Below, one piece after another: positions 8,399-17,051 of a stretch of 64,000 bases of DNA. Made by a program: the position numbers and the translations under genes. Source of the stretch: Mumia quercus (GTDB taxonomy: Bacteria > Actinomycetota > Actinomycetes > Propionibacteriales > Nocardioidaceae); the NCBI RefSeq assembly GCF_025506335.1, contig NZ_JANZYO010000007.1, forward strand, positions 124,001 through 188,000, given 5' to 3'. Each line of letters starts with the position of its first letter. Position 1 is the stretch's first letter. Below the pieces are notes generated by a model. It worked only from the letters and a program-made list of their open reading frames with translations, did no database searches and was not told where the DNA came from.

Positions 8399-8806
8399 AT
8401 GGCAGAACGCGCACTCCGGGGGGCGCGCCTCGGAACCCAGAGCTTCGAGGATGAGCGTGGCGTGGAGATGGCTCCGCGTCAAGAGGTGGAGTACGTCCTC
8501 CCCGACGGTCGTACGTTCACGGTCACGATGGCCGACGACGCCGAGATCCCTGCCGAGTGGGAAGACCCGCGGACCGGCAAGATGGGTCGGCTCGTCGACG
8601 GCACCGAGCCGGAGCACAAAGAGGTCAAGGCCCCGCGTACGCACTGGGACATGCTGCTCGAGCGGCGTTCGATCCCGGAGCTCGAGGAGATCCTGACCGA
8701 GCGGCTCGAGCTGCTGCGGGCCGGCGAGATCGGCCCCGCCCACCTGCACCGGCCGTCGAAGACCAAGACCAAGGCCAAGCCGAAGGCGCGCAAGCGCTCC
8801 GCCTGA
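8399..8806 (+). CDS. rbpA: RNA polymerase-binding protein RbpA
   Basis: 135 residues. The N-terminal 'ERALRGARLGTQSFED' tail, the beta-barrel core around 'FTVTMADDAEIPAEWEDP', and the diagnostic 'PRTHWDMLLERRSIPELEEILTERLELLR' sigma-interacting helices identify RbpA, which binds RNA polymerase and group 1/2 sigma factors and stabilises open complexes in actinobacteria. The core has no cysteines, so unlike Streptomyces RbpA it should not bind zinc, resembling the mycobacterial protein. A Lys-rich tail extends about 20 residues beyond the usual end. ATG at 8399 follows a strong GGGAGGG ribosome binding site. Confidence 0.95.
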   Translation: MAERALRGARLGTQSFEDERGVEMAPRQEVEYVLPDGRTFTVTMADDAEIPAEWEDPRTGKMGRLVDGTEPEHKEVKAPRTHWDMLLERRSIPELEEILTERLELLRAGEIGPAHLHRPSKTKTKAKPKARKRSA

Positions 8807-8852
8807 TCTCGAACGCCACCCTTCTCGGGAACCCGTTCGACATCCCCTGAAC

Positions 8853-8890
8853 GCCTGGGTCGCACCGTCCCCCCGTGGTGCGGCCCAGGC
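8853..8890. terminator. Bidirectional terminator between rbpA and fxsA
   Basis: GCCTGGGTCGCACC (8853-8866) pairs with 8877-8890 over 14 bp with one T-G wobble, loop of 10 nt, followed by TCTTTCC on the plus strand. It lies between two convergent genes and probably serves both. Confidence 0.75.
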
Positions 8891-8906
8891 TCTTTCCTGC
8901 CCCGGG

Positions 8907-9359
8907 TCAGTCGTCGACGACTTCGCCGCGTACGACGGGGCCGGAGCCAGCAGGCCCGCTCCCCCGCCGTTGGAACTGCTCGGCGACGACCCAGGTGCCC
9001 TGCTTCTCGGCCCAGCGGCGGCTGCGCGCGCGTACGGCCTTCTTCACGGGCGGGAGGAGCAGCAGCGCCCCGAGCACGGCGGTGAGGAAGCCGGGAACGG
9101 CGAGGAGCACGCCGGACAGCATGGTCAGCCCGCGGCCGTGGTGGCCCGCAGGCGTGACGCCCTCACGTGCGGCCAGGCGCAGGTCCTGCCAGCCGCGTCG
9201 TCCGGTCTCGCGGATGATGAGAACGCCGATGAGCGACAGCGCCAGGAGCGCCACGATCACGGGGCCCACACCGATCCAGCTCGCGAGCGCGACGACGATG
9301 GCGATCTCGATGACGGGGAGCAGCAGGAAAGCTGCGGTGAATGCTCGGCGCACCCTCAT
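8907..9359 (-). CDS. fxsA: FxsA family membrane protein
   Basis: 150 residues. 'FLLLPVIEIAIVVALASWIGVGPVIVALLALSLIGVLIIRETG' is the double-helix signature of FxsA, and 'LSGVLLAVPGFLTAVLGALLLLPPVKKAVRAR' is the conserved second half. In E. coli FxsA interacts with the phage T7 exclusion protein PifA; its normal role is unknown. The C-terminal 40 residues are polar and likely cytoplasmic. It sits immediately downstream of the mannosyltransferase gene, an order seen in other actinobacteria. Confidence 0.88.
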   Translation of the reverse strand: MRVRRAFTAAFLLLPVIEIAIVVALASWIGVGPVIVALLALSLIGVLIIRETGRRGWQDLRLAAREGVTPAGHHGRGLTMLSGVLLAVPGFLTAVLGALLLLPPVKKAVRARSRRWAEKQGTWVVAEQFQRRGSGPAGSGPVVRGEVVDD

Positions 9360-9371
9360 CTCGTCACCCCC

Positions 9372-10115
9372 TCACTGTCCTGCCTTCGAGCGTACGCGGC
9401 GCAACCAATCCGCACGGTCGTGCACGCCCCAGACCGTGATCCGCCACAACGCCTCGCGGACGATCGCGCCGTCCATCTTGGACTCGCCGGCGACCCGCTC
9501 GACGAAGGTGATCGGGACCTCCCGGACGTCGAACCCGCGGCGTACCGCCCGCCGGGCCAGGTCCACCTGGAAGCAGTAGCCCTGCGACGCCACGTGCCCG
9601 TCGAGGATCGCGCGCAGCGCGTCGGCCCGGAACGCCCGGTAGCCGCCGGTCGCGTCCTTCAGCGGCAGCCCGAGCGCCATGCGCGTGTACAGGTTGCCGC
9701 CACGCGAGAGCACCTCGCGGCTGCGCGGCCAGTTGACGACCTCGCCTTCGGGCACCCAGCGCGACCCCAGGACCAGGTCGGCTCCGGCGTCGATCTCCTC
9801 GAGGAGCCGGGAGAGCTGCTCGGGTTGGTGAGAACCGTCCGCGTCCATCTCGACCAGGACCTCGTAGCCCCGCTCCAGGCCCCAGGCGAAGCCGGCGAGG
9901 TAGGCGGCGCCGAGGCCGTTCTTGGCGGTCCGGTGCAGGACGTGGACCTGGGGGTCCGTGGCCGCGAGGCCGCCCGCGAGGCGTCCCGTGCCGTCCGGTG
10001 ACCCGTCGTCGACGACGAGCACGTCCACGTCGGGCGTGGCCTTGCGGACCCGACCGACGAGCGGGACGACGTTGTCCGCCTCGTTGTAGGTCGGGACGAT
10101 CACGAGGGTCTTCAC
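9372..10115 (-). CDS. Polyprenol-monophosphomannose synthase (GT2 family)
   Basis: 247 residues of a GT2 glycosyltransferase: '[16 protein letters not shown]', '[14 protein letters not shown]', the metal-binding '[12 protein letters not shown]', and the DPM-type '[13 protein letters not shown]' and '[13 protein letters not shown]' motifs. It should transfer mannose from GDP-mannose to polyprenyl phosphate, supplying mannose for cell-envelope glycolipids and protein mannosylation. No membrane helices. The GTG start overlaps the lnt stop (GTGA), so the two are translationally coupled. In M. tuberculosis these two activities are fused in one protein (Ppm1); here they are separate adjacent genes. 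Confidence 0.9.
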   Translation of the reverse strand: MKTLVIVPTYNEADNVVPLVGRVRKATPDVDVLVVDDGSPDGTGRLAGGLAATDPQVHVLHRTAKNGLGAAYLAGFAWGLERGYEVLVEMDADGSHQPEQLSRLLEEIDAGADLVLGSRWVPEGEVVNWPRSREVLSRGGNLYTRMALGLPLKDATGGYRAFRADALRAILDGHVASQGYCFQVDLARRAVRRGFDVREVPITFVERVAGESKMDGAIVREALWRITVWGVHDRADWLRRVRSKAGQ

Positions 10116-11647
10116 CGGCGACGCACCTTCCGCCGCACCATCCCCGCGACCAGCACCACACCGACCACGACGAGCGCGGCACGCTCGATCCACACGCCGA
10201 ACCGCGTCCCGGTCGTGACCGAGGTCGCGGCCCGGACCTCCTCGGAGAGGTACGCCGGCTCTTGCACCGGTGCCGTCGCCTGCACGCTACCGTCCGGGGC
10301 GATCACCCCGCTGATCCCGTTCGTGGAGGGCACCGCCACGTACCGGCCCGACTCGATCGCACGAAGCCGGGAGATCTGCCACTGCTGCTCCGGCTGGGGC
10401 GTGCCCGTGAACGTGGCGTTGTTGGTCTGGACGACGAGCATCTCGGCACCGTCCATCACGGCGTCGCGGACGAGCCCGTCGAAGACGACGTCGAAGCAGG
10501 TCATCGTGCCCACGACACCGTCACCGATCCGCACCGCGCCCGACTCGTCTCCCGAGAGCATGTCGCGCGGCACCTCCTCGGCGAGCAGCGGGACGAGCCA
10601 CTCGGAGAAGTCGCGCATGGGGACGTACTCACCCCACGGCACCAGGTGCTGCTTCACGTACTGGTCACCGGCGCCCGTCTCGGGGTCCCAGACGACAGAG
10701 GCGTTGTACGCGGTGTCGTCGGTCGGTCCGTCGAGGATCGCGCCGACGAGGATCGGGGCGCCGACGTCACGCGCCGCTCCGGCGATCATCGCGCCGGCGT
10801 CGGGGTCGGTGATCGGGTCGAGGTCGGAGGCGTTCTCCGGCCACAGGACCATGTCGGGCTGCGGCAGCTCTCCGGCTCGCACCCGCGCGGCGTACTCCGA
10901 GGTGACCCGCACGTGGTTCTCGAGGACCTCGCGCTGCTCGCCGTACCACTGCGCGCCGGTCCCGGGCACGTCTCCCTGCACCACCGCGATCTGGAGGCTG
11001 CGGCCCTCCCCCGCCAGGCCGACCGGGAGCACAGCGCCGACGGCGAACACGGCCCCGATGGCGGCACCGCCTGCGACAAGGCGACGAGCACGCCCGGCCT
11101 CGGGCGCCGGCCGTGTGAACGCCCAGACCGCGAGCGCGGCGGTGAGGAACACCGCGCCGGACAGCGCGGAGACCCCCAGCCAGCGTGCGATCGAGGCCAG
11201 CGGCGTGTCGACGGCGGCGAACGCCAGGCGTCCCCACGGGAACCCACCGAACGGCAGGAGGCTGCGCAGCATCTCCGTGGCCATCCACGCGAGCGCACCG
11301 AGGAACGGCCAGGCACGCCACCGGACGAGGACGGCGAACACCGCGCCGAACCCCGCGTAGAAGAGTCCCTCGAACGCCGCCAGCGCCACGTACGCGCCGG
11401 GGACCTCGAAGACCAGCACCCAGTTGAGGAGGACCAGCAGGAACGACGTCCCGAAGACCCATCCGACCCAGGCGCCCACGGCGGGTGACGCGCCGCGCAG
11501 CGCGACGACCAAGAGGACGAGGCCGGGCCAGACCAGCCACGGCAGACCGACGGGCGCGAAGCCGCAGGAGACCACGAGCCCCGCGACCACGGCCGAACCG
11601 GTCCGACGAAGCCAGGTCCGGTCGAGTGAGGAGAGGACGGGTGGCAC
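10112..11647 (-). CDS. lnt: Apolipoprotein N-acyltransferase Lnt
   Basis: 511 residues: about seven N-terminal membrane helices up to residue 220, then a periplasmic nitrilase-like domain with the catalytic triad visible as Glu in '[11 protein letters not shown]', Lys in '[12 protein letters not shown]' and Cys in '[10 protein letters not shown]', and a final C-terminal helix. It N-acylates the diacylglyceryl-cysteine of lipoproteins. A TAGCGT box ends 6 nt before the GTG start, so the mRNA is probably leaderless. It is first in an lnt-mannosyltransferase-fxsA unit. Confidence 0.93.
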   Translation of the reverse strand: MPPVLSSLDRTWLRRTGSAVVAGLVVSCGFAPVGLPWLVWPGLVLLVVALRGASPAVGAWVGWVFGTSFLLVLLNWVLVFEVPGAYVALAAFEGLFYAGFGAVFAVLVRWRAWPFLGALAWMATEMLRSLLPFGGFPWGRLAFAAVDTPLASIARWLGVSALSGAVFLTAALAVWAFTRPAPEAGRARRLVAGGAAIGAVFAVGAVLPVGLAGEGRSLQIAVVQGDVPGTGAQWYGEQREVLENHVRVTSEYAARVRAGELPQPDMVLWPENASDLDPITDPDAGAMIAGAARDVGAPILVGAILDGPTDDTAYNASVVWDPETGAGDQYVKQHLVPWGEYVPMRDFSEWLVPLLAEEVPRDMLSGDESGAVRIGDGVVGTMTCFDVVFDGLVRDAVMDGAEMLVVQTNNATFTGTPQPEQQWQISRLRAIESGRYVAVPSTNGISGVIAPDGSVQATAPVQEPAYLSEEVRAATSVTTGTRFGVWIERAALVVVGVVLVAGMVRRKVRRR

Positions 11648-11846
11648 GTCACTACGCTACCGAACGGCCACAGCGGACCTCGCGGAGAGGCCGGAACGAG
11701 ATCCGCCAGAGGCCTGGCACCCTTCGGACCAGCGTGCGCTGTTGTCTAGTGGGCGCCAGAGCCCCTGGCGTGAGGCCTCTCCCCGTGATACTCGCCGGCA
11801 TCCGAGAGGCGATCTCGTACGACAGTGCCGAACCTCGGCGCTGCTG
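11648..11846. other. Intergenic region, no gene recognised
   Basis: About 200 bp between lnt and the amidohydrolase gene. It holds the lnt -10 motif (11654-11659, minus strand) and a small hairpin, CGCCAG (11754-11759) with CTGGCG (11765-11770). Frames through it are short and not convincing. Confidence 0.5.
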
Positions 11847-13400
11847 TCAACTGTGAAGCGTAGTGGAGTCTGTCGTGTCGTGCGCGACGCGCCCGGCGAC
11901 CACCGTACGGACGCATCGTGCATCGCCGGCGAGCGCCGCCTCGAGCGGGTCGGCGTCGGTCGGTACCTCCCAGAACGCCAGGTGTGCAGGCGCCCCGGCC
12001 TCGAGGGTCCCGGCCCCGTCGACCCGCGCCGCGTGCCACCCGCCGACGGTGTGGGCGTGGAGCGCCGCGGCGACGGACAGCCCGCGGTCGCCCGACCGGG
12101 GCTGGGTCGCCGCACGGATCGCGCTCCACGGCGCGAACGGCGTCACCGGCGCGTCCGAGCCGAACGCCATCGGCACGCCGATGGCGGCCATCGCCGCGAA
12201 CGGGTTCATCCGCCGAGCGCGGTCACGCCCGACCCGCGCCGCGTACATTCCGTCGTCTCCGCCCCACGCCGCGTCGAACGCGGGCTGGACGCTCGCAGTG
12301 ACCCCCAGCTGCGCCAGGAGCTCCAGGTGGGCACCTGAGGGCATCTCGAGGTGCTCCGCGCGGTGGCGCGCCGAGCGGACGCTGTCGGTGCCGAGGAGGT
12401 CGCGGGCCTGCCGCAGCCCAGCCACGAGGGCCTCGCTCCCCCGGTCGCCGATGACGTGGAAGCCCGCCTGCAGACCGGCACGGGTGCACGCGACGACGTG
12501 CGCGCAGACGGCGTCGGCGTCGAGGTACAGGTGACCCGACGTGGTCGGGTCGTCGTCGTACGGGGCGTGCAGCGCGGCCGTACGCGAGCCCAGGGAGCCG
12601 TCGATGTTGAGGTCGCCGGCGAGGCCGGCGACGCCGTGCTCGCGTGCTGCCTCGAACGCGTCGAGCCCGCCCCAGTACGTGACGACGTGCGGCACGACGC
12701 GCGAGGCGGACAGCTCCCGCACGCGCATCAGGTCGTCGAGCGGGGCGATGTGCGGGGCCGCCTGCTCGTGGACCGAGACGATGCCGGCCGCCGCGGCGGC
12801 GTCCAGCGCGGTGGCGATCGACGCCTTGCGGTCGGCGGCGTCGGGGACCGTCTCGAGGTAGACGCGTACGAGGTGGTGGGCGTCGCGCTCGATCCGGCCG
12901 TCGCCGAGCCACCCGTCCGTCTCGCGCAGCGACGGCACACGCCCCTCCAGCGCCGCGGAGACGACCGCGGAGTGGGCGTCGACACGCGCGAGGTAGACGG
13001 GTCGCCCCTCGGCTGCCCGGTCGAGGTCGGGTCCGGTCAGGGTGCCGTCGTGCCACTCGCTGTCGTCCCACCCGTGCCCGTGGACGACCTGGTCGTCGAC
13101 CCGGGAGACGTGCGTGGCCAGCCGCTGCAGCGCCTCCACGCGCGAGCGCGAGCCGGCGAGGTCGAGCCCTCGCATCGCGTGCCCGGTCATCTCCAGGTGG
13201 ACGTGCGCGTCGACGAAGCCGGGAGTCACCAGGACGTCCGGCAGCGCGACGACCGCCTCCGCGCCGTCGGCCCACGCCGCCGACTCGGCGTCCGGGCCGA
13301 GCCACGCGATCGCGCCGTCCTCGACGGCGAGCGCGACGCGCTGCGGCGCGTCGATGGCCCTCAGGCCGCGGTAGAGGACCCTGCCGGACGTCGGCACCAT
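11847..13400 (-). CDS. Amidohydrolase (YtcJ/COG1574-like)
   Basis: 517 residues. 'VTPGFVDAHVHLEMTG' carries the HxH metal motif, with 'GFHVIGDRGSEAL', 'RAEHLEM' and 'FGSDAPVTPFAPWSAI' supplying further His/Asp ligands of the amidohydrolase fold; a beta-sandwich is formed by both ends. This matches the YtcJ-like exoenzyme group, whose natural substrates are mostly unknown. The ATG overlaps the stop of the upstream acetyltransferase (TGATG), so it is the last gene of an Lrp regulator-acetyltransferase-amidohydrolase unit. Confidence 0.85.
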   Translation of the reverse strand: MVPTSGRVLYRGLRAIDAPQRVALAVEDGAIAWLGPDAESAAWADGAEAVVALPDVLVTPGFVDAHVHLEMTGHAMRGLDLAGSRSRVEALQRLATHVSRVDDQVVHGHGWDDSEWHDGTLTGPDLDRAAEGRPVYLARVDAHSAVVSAALEGRVPSLRETDGWLGDGRIERDAHHLVRVYLETVPDAADRKASIATALDAAAAAGIVSVHEQAAPHIAPLDDLMRVRELSASRVVPHVVTYWGGLDAFEAAREHGVAGLAGDLNIDGSLGSRTAALHAPYDDDPTTSGHLYLDADAVCAHVVACTRAGLQAGFHVIGDRGSEALVAGLRQARDLLGTDSVRSARHRAEHLEMPSGAHLELLAQLGVTASVQPAFDAAWGGDDGMYAARVGRDRARRMNPFAAMAAIGVPMAFGSDAPVTPFAPWSAIRAATQPRSGDRGLSVAAALHAHTVGGWHAARVDGAGTLEAGAPAHLAFWEVPTDADPLEAALAGDARCVRTVVAGRVAHDTTDSTTLHS

Positions 13401-13999
13401 CACCGCACCTCGGAGGCCCCGGGCCCGGTCGGAGTGTCGCCGTGCAGGGTGAGGTCGTGCTCGTCCGGGCGGAGGTCGAGCCAGAAGTACACGTTGTCCC
13501 AACGCTGGTCGCCGATCGCGACGAAGTCGGGGATGCGGCCGTACTCGCGGAAGCCGAGCCGCTCGTACAGCGCCATCGCGGCGTGGTTGTTGCCGCGGAC
13601 GTCCAGCGTGAGGATCTCGATGCCCGCCTTGCGCGCGTAGTCGATCAGCTCGGACACCAGCCTCTGGCCGAGCCCGCCCCCACGAGCATCCGGCGAGACG
13701 GCGACGCGGCCGATGTCGGCGTGCGGCTGCTCGGTCTCGCCGATCCTGCGCGACCAGTACGCGAAGCCGACGACCTCGCCCTCCGCGTCCTCGGCGACCG
13801 CCAGGCATGCGTCGTCGAGGTCGCTCTCGTGGACGAGGTCGCCCAGGAGGTCACCGACGTCGGAGCGGCTCGGTGGCTCGAGCCAGCCGAGAGCGGCACC
13901 CTCCTCCACCAGTCTCGTGATGAGTGCGTGCAGCGAGTCGAGCAGCGCAGGCTCCGGCTCGACGACACGACGGACGGTGTAGGTGGCCACATCGGCCAT
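13400..13999 (-). CDS. GNAT family N-acetyltransferase
   Basis: 199 residues with the GNAT core: 'IGRVAVSPDARGGGLGQRLVSELIDYARKAGIEILTLDVRGNNHAAMALYERLGFREYGR', including the acetyl-CoA pyrophosphate loop (RGGGLGQRL) around residue 105. Substrate unknown. It starts 6 nt after the Lrp-type regulator stops and overlaps the amidohydrolase start, so the three genes form one operon. A C-terminal extension ('DLRPDEHDLTLHGDTPT') is shared with metal-independent amino-group acetyltransferases, but I would not narrow the substrate from this. Confidence 0.85.
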   Translation of the reverse strand: MADVATYTVRRVVEPEPALLDSLHALITRLVEEGAALGWLEPPSRSDVGDLLGDLVHESDLDDACLAVAEDAEGEVVGFAYWSRRIGETEQPHADIGRVAVSPDARGGGLGQRLVSELIDYARKAGIEILTLDVRGNNHAAMALYERLGFREYGRIPDFVAIGDQRWDNVYFWLDLRPDEHDLTLHGDTPTGPGASEVR

Positions 14000-14005
14000 G
14001 CAGGG

Positions 14006-14446
14006 TCAGCCTCCGATCGGGCGGTTCTCGTACGGGGTCGAGAGGACGATGGTCGTCCGGGTCGAGACGTTCGCGGCCGCCCGGATCTCCGCGAGCAACG
14101 TCTCCAGGTCTCTGGTGGTGGCGACGCGCACCTTCAGCACGTAGCTCTCCTCGCCGGCGACCGAGTAGCAGGACTCGATCGCGTCCAGGTGACGAAGCCG
14201 CTCGGGCGAGTCGTCCGGCTGGCTCGGGTCGATCGGTCGGATCGAGATGAACGCCGTCAGGGCGAGACCGACGGCCTCCGGGTCGAGACGGGCCTGGTAG
14301 CCGGTGATGACCCCCCGAGCCTCGAGCCGCTTCACCCGCTGGTGGACGGCGCTCGTCGAGAGTCCCGTGGCACGTCCGAGATCGGTGAAAGACATCCGGC
14401 CGTCGACGGACAACAGCCGGACGATCTGCGCATCGGTCTCCTCCAC
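14006..14446 (-). CDS. Lrp/AsnC family transcriptional regulator
   Basis: 146 residues: an N-terminal winged helix-turn-helix ('DAQIVRLLSVDGRMSFTDLGRATGLSTSAVHQRVKRLEARGVITGY') and a C-terminal RAM/AsnC ligand domain ('CYSVAGEESYVLKVRVATTRDLETLLAEIRAAANVSTRTTIVL'). Such regulators form octamers and usually respond to an amino acid. It heads the operon with the acetyltransferase and amidohydrolase, so local autoregulation is likely. A TATCCT box ends 7 nt before the GTG, implying a leaderless transcript. Confidence 0.92.
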   Translation of the reverse strand: MEETDAQIVRLLSVDGRMSFTDLGRATGLSTSAVHQRVKRLEARGVITGYQARLDPEAVGLALTAFISIRPIDPSQPDDSPERLRHLDAIESCYSVAGEESYVLKVRVATTRDLETLLAEIRAAANVSTRTTIVLSTPYENRPIGG

Positions 14447-14520
14447 GCTGGACAGGATATACGCGCCGTCCCGCGAGTCACCGACCCGCTCATCAGGAGA
14501 GACGGAGCACGCGCAGGCGG

Positions 14521-15627
14521 TCAGTCCAGCACGACCAGGTCGCGAGGCCTCAGGTTGAGCCGCTCGAGCCCGTCGTCGGTGGTGACGACGATGTCCTCGA
14601 TGCGCGCGCCCTGGACGCCGTCGAAGTAGATGCCCGGCTCGATCGAGAACGCCATGCCCGGCTCGAGGACGAGGTCGTTGCCGGAGACGATGTACGGCTC
14701 CTCGTGGGTCTCCAGACCGATGCCGTGCCCCGTACGGTGCAGGAAGTGCTTGCCGTAGCCAGCAGCGGCGATGATGTCACGCCCGACGGCGTCGACGGAC
14801 TCCGCGGTCACGCCCGGACGGGCGTACGCGCACTGCTCCTCCTGGGCGCGCTGGAGCACCTCGTAGAACGCGACGAGCTCGCTCGACGGCGTCCCGGCCG
14901 CGACGTACGTCCGGGTCGAGTCGGAGCAGTAGCCCGACGGCATGACCCCGCCGATGTCGACGACGACCGCGTCACCGGGCTCGATCACCCGGTCGCTCAC
15001 CTCCGCATGCGGGGAGGCGCTGTTGGGACCCGACCCGACGATCACGAACTCGACGGACTCGTGGCCCTCGGCGAGGATCGCCTCCGCGATGTCACGGCCG
15101 ACCTCGCGCTCCGTACGGCCGGGGCGCAGCCACTCCCCTACGCGGGCGTGCACGCGGTCGATGGCAGCTCCTGCCTCGCGCAGCGCCTCGACCTCGCCCG
15201 GCGTCTTGCGCAGCCGCAGCCGGCGCAGCACCGGGCCCGCCAGGACCTGCTCGGCGTCGGGGACCGCCCTCCGGAACGCGAAGACGCGCTCGGCCCACAT
15301 GTGGTCGTCCACCGCGACACGCCGCGCACCGGCGAGAGGCGCAGCCGCGGCGGCGAACGGGTCCTCGGTCTCGCCCCAGCCGTGGAGGACGATGCCGTGG
15401 TCGTCGACGCCCGCCTCGAGAGCCATCGCCAGCTCGAGACGCGGCAGCACCAGCGTCGGGTCGCCTTCGACGGGCAGCACGAGGCAGGTCAGCCGCTCGA
15501 GCGGCATGGCCACGAACCCGGTCAGGTAGCGCAGGTCCGCGCCCGGGGTCACGAGGAGGGCGTCCACGCCCGCCTCGGCGGCGGCCGTACGAGCGGCGTC
15601 GAGGCGCCGGGTGATGTCGGTGCTCAT
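14521..15627 (-). CDS. M24 family Xaa-Pro peptidase
   Basis: 368 residues: a creatinase-type N-terminal domain to about 130, then the pita-bread metallopeptidase domain. Metal ligands are visible in 'VVVDIGG...YCSDSTRTYV' (two Asp), 'HRTGHGIGLETHEEP' (His), 'FSIEPGIYF' (Glu) and 'GARIEDIVVT' (Glu). It should cleave the residue before proline in short peptides in the cytoplasm. The ATG is preceded by TAGGGT at a 7-nt distance, so leaderless. Length fits prolidase/aminopeptidase P-like enzymes. Confidence 0.92.
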   Translation of the reverse strand: MSTDITRRLDAARTAAAEAGVDALLVTPGADLRYLTGFVAMPLERLTCLVLPVEGDPTLVLPRLELAMALEAGVDDHGIVLHGWGETEDPFAAAAAPLAGARRVAVDDHMWAERVFAFRRAVPDAEQVLAGPVLRRLRLRKTPGEVEALREAGAAIDRVHARVGEWLRPGRTEREVGRDIAEAILAEGHESVEFVIVGSGPNSASPHAEVSDRVIEPGDAVVVDIGGVMPSGYCSDSTRTYVAAGTPSSELVAFYEVLQRAQEEQCAYARPGVTAESVDAVGRDIIAAAGYGKHFLHRTGHGIGLETHEEPYIVSGNDLVLEPGMAFSIEPGIYFDGVQGARIEDIVVTTDDGLERLNLRPRDLVVLD

Positions 15628-15661
15628 GGCGTCGACCCTACTCGCGCGCCGATGGCACCGA

Positions 15662-16588
15662 TCAGGGTGCTGTGAGGGCGGCGACGGCGCGTTCGGCAGG
15701 GCGTCCGAGACCCCACGCCTCGGCCAGCTCTGCCATCTCCCGGACCTGCTCGGTGGAGACCGGTCGGAGGGTCAGGTCGGTGTCGAGCGGGAGGTCACGT
15801 ACGACCTCGACGACCCGTGGGGCGACCGCGAGGTAGTCGGCGGCGGCCAGCAGGTTCGTACGGGCGCGCGGCGCGACCTTCGCATGACGGTCAGCGGCGG
15901 CGGCAAGGATGCCGTCCAGGTCGCCGTACGACGTGAGGAGGGAGGCCGCGGTCTTCTCCCCGATCCCCGCGACACCCGGCAGGCCGTCGGACGGGTCGCC
16001 GCGCAGCACCGCGAAGTCGGCGTACTGCGACGGCGTGATGCCGTACCGGTCCCGGATCCAGGTGGCGTCGACGTACTCCAGCTTGCTCATACCCTTCGCG
16101 GGGTAGAGCACCCGGACGCCCCGGTCGTCGTCCACGAGCTGGAAGAGGTCACGGTCGCCGGTCACGACGTCCACCGGACCGTCCCACGTGGTCGCGAGCG
16201 TCCCGATGACGTCGTCGGCCTCGTAGCCGTCCGCGCCGACGATCGGGATCCCGAGGATCTGGAGGGCGCGCGCGATCACGGGGACCTGGACGTCCAGCAG
16301 GTCGGGAGTCTCCTCGACGTCCTGGCCCGAGGCCGTGGCCTGCTCGACGCGGTGCTCCTTGTACGACGGGATCAGGTCGACGCGCCACTGCGGACGCCAG
16401 TCGTTGTCCCAGCACGCGGCCATCGCTGCCGGTCGGGTGGTCTCGACGAGCGTCGCGACGAAGTCGAGCATCCCCCGGACCGCGTTCACCGGCGTCCCGT
16501 CAGGCGACTTCAGGCTGTCGGGCATGCCGAAGAACGCGCGGAAGTAGAGCGAGGCGGAGTCGAGAAGGAGGAGCTTCTGTCCGGGCAT
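15662..16588 (-). CDS. 5'-3' exonuclease (FEN/PIN family)
   Basis: 308 residues. Acidic metal-binding motifs 'LLLDSASLYFRAFFG', 'GADGYEADDVIGTLA', 'VVTGDRDLFQLVDD' and 'LRGDPSDGLPGVAGIGEKTAASLL' (helix-hairpin-helix) match the stand-alone homologues of the polymerase I 5'-nuclease domain, which remove RNA primers or flaps. Start at ATG 16588, where a TACGGT box ends 7 nt upstream; an extension to 16660 would run into the repeat array and has no support. Divergent from the thiamine-binding-type gene. Confidence 0.9.
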   Translation of the reverse strand: MPGQKLLLLDSASLYFRAFFGMPDSLKSPDGTPVNAVRGMLDFVATLVETTRPAAMAACWDNDWRPQWRVDLIPSYKEHRVEQATASGQDVEETPDLLDVQVPVIARALQILGIPIVGADGYEADDVIGTLATTWDGPVDVVTGDRDLFQLVDDDRGVRVLYPAKGMSKLEYVDATWIRDRYGITPSQYADFAVLRGDPSDGLPGVAGIGEKTAASLLTSYGDLDGILAAAADRHAKVAPRARTNLLAAADYLAVAPRVVEVVRDLPLDTDLTLRPVSTEQVREMAELAEAWGLGRPAERAVAALTAP

Positions 16589-16629
16589 ACCCCGCACCGT
16601 ACCGCTCGCCGCCGACACCGCCACGGCCC

Positions 16630-16682
16630 GCGAGTCACTCCCGGCGCACCCGCGAGTCACTCTGGGCGCACCCGCGAGTCAC
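16630..16682. repeat. 22-bp-period direct repeat array, left side
   Basis: GCGAGTCAC occurs at 16630-16638, 16652-16660 and 16674-16682, a strict 22-bp period; intervening bases are also similar (CCCGCGAGTCACTC, then GGGCGCA or CGGCGCA). The reverse complement recurs with the same period at 16996-17048 on the other side of the small gene. It lies between two divergent -10 boxes. Confidence 0.85.
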
Positions 16683-16699
16683 CGCCGTACGCTGGGGCG

Positions 16700-16999
16700 A
16701 TGATCGCAGCGTTCAGCATCAGCCCAGCCACCGCCGACGAGACCGGTGGCGTCGCCGAAGCCGTCGCCCGGGCCGTCGAGGTCGTACGTGCGAGCGGCCT
16801 CCCCCACGAGACCAACGCGATGTTCACCAACGTCGAGGGCGAGTGGGACGAGGTCATGGACGTGGTCAAGCGCGCCGTCGACGCCGTCGCCGAGGTGTCG
16901 CCTCGGGTCTCGCTCGTGCTCAAGGCCGACATCCGCCCCGGCCGTACGGGACAGCTCGTCGAGAAGGTCGAACGGATCGAGCAGATCCTCGGCGAGTGA
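16700..16999 (+). CDS. Thiamine-binding protein (MTH1187/YqgV, DUF77)
   Basis: 99 residues. 'AAFSISPATADETGGVAEAVARAVEVVRASGLPHETNAMFTNVEGEWDEVMDVVKRAVDAV' and 'VSLVLKADIRPGRTGQLVEKVERIEQIL' match the MTH1187/YqgV family, small alpha-beta proteins, some of which bind thiamine. TACGCT (16688-16693) ends 6 nt before the ATG. The gene is enclosed by inverted 22-bp-period arrays, and its stop codon lies inside the first unit of the right-hand array. Function in this organism is inferred from family only. Confidence 0.85.
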   Translation: MIAAFSISPATADETGGVAEAVARAVEVVRASGLPHETNAMFTNVEGEWDEVMDVVKRAVDAVAEVSPRVSLVLKADIRPGRTGQLVEKVERIEQILGE

Positions 17000-17048
17000 C
17001 TCGCGAGCACGCGCAGGGTGACTCGCGGGCGCGCAGCGCGTGACTCGC
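16996..17048. repeat. 22-bp-period direct repeat array, right side (inverted)
   Basis: GTGACTCGC is found at 16996-17004, 17018-17026 and 17040-17048, spacing 22 and 22 bp. It is the exact reverse complement of the left-hand array unit. The array overlaps the stop of the thiamine-binding-type gene and fills the gap to the convergent helY, so it could also act in termination. Confidence 0.85.
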
Positions 17049-17051
17049 GGG

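Noticed and set aside
16630-17048. 22-bp-period arrays considered as CRISPR
   Set aside because: Only three short units per side, with spacers that are themselves similar and only 13 bp long.
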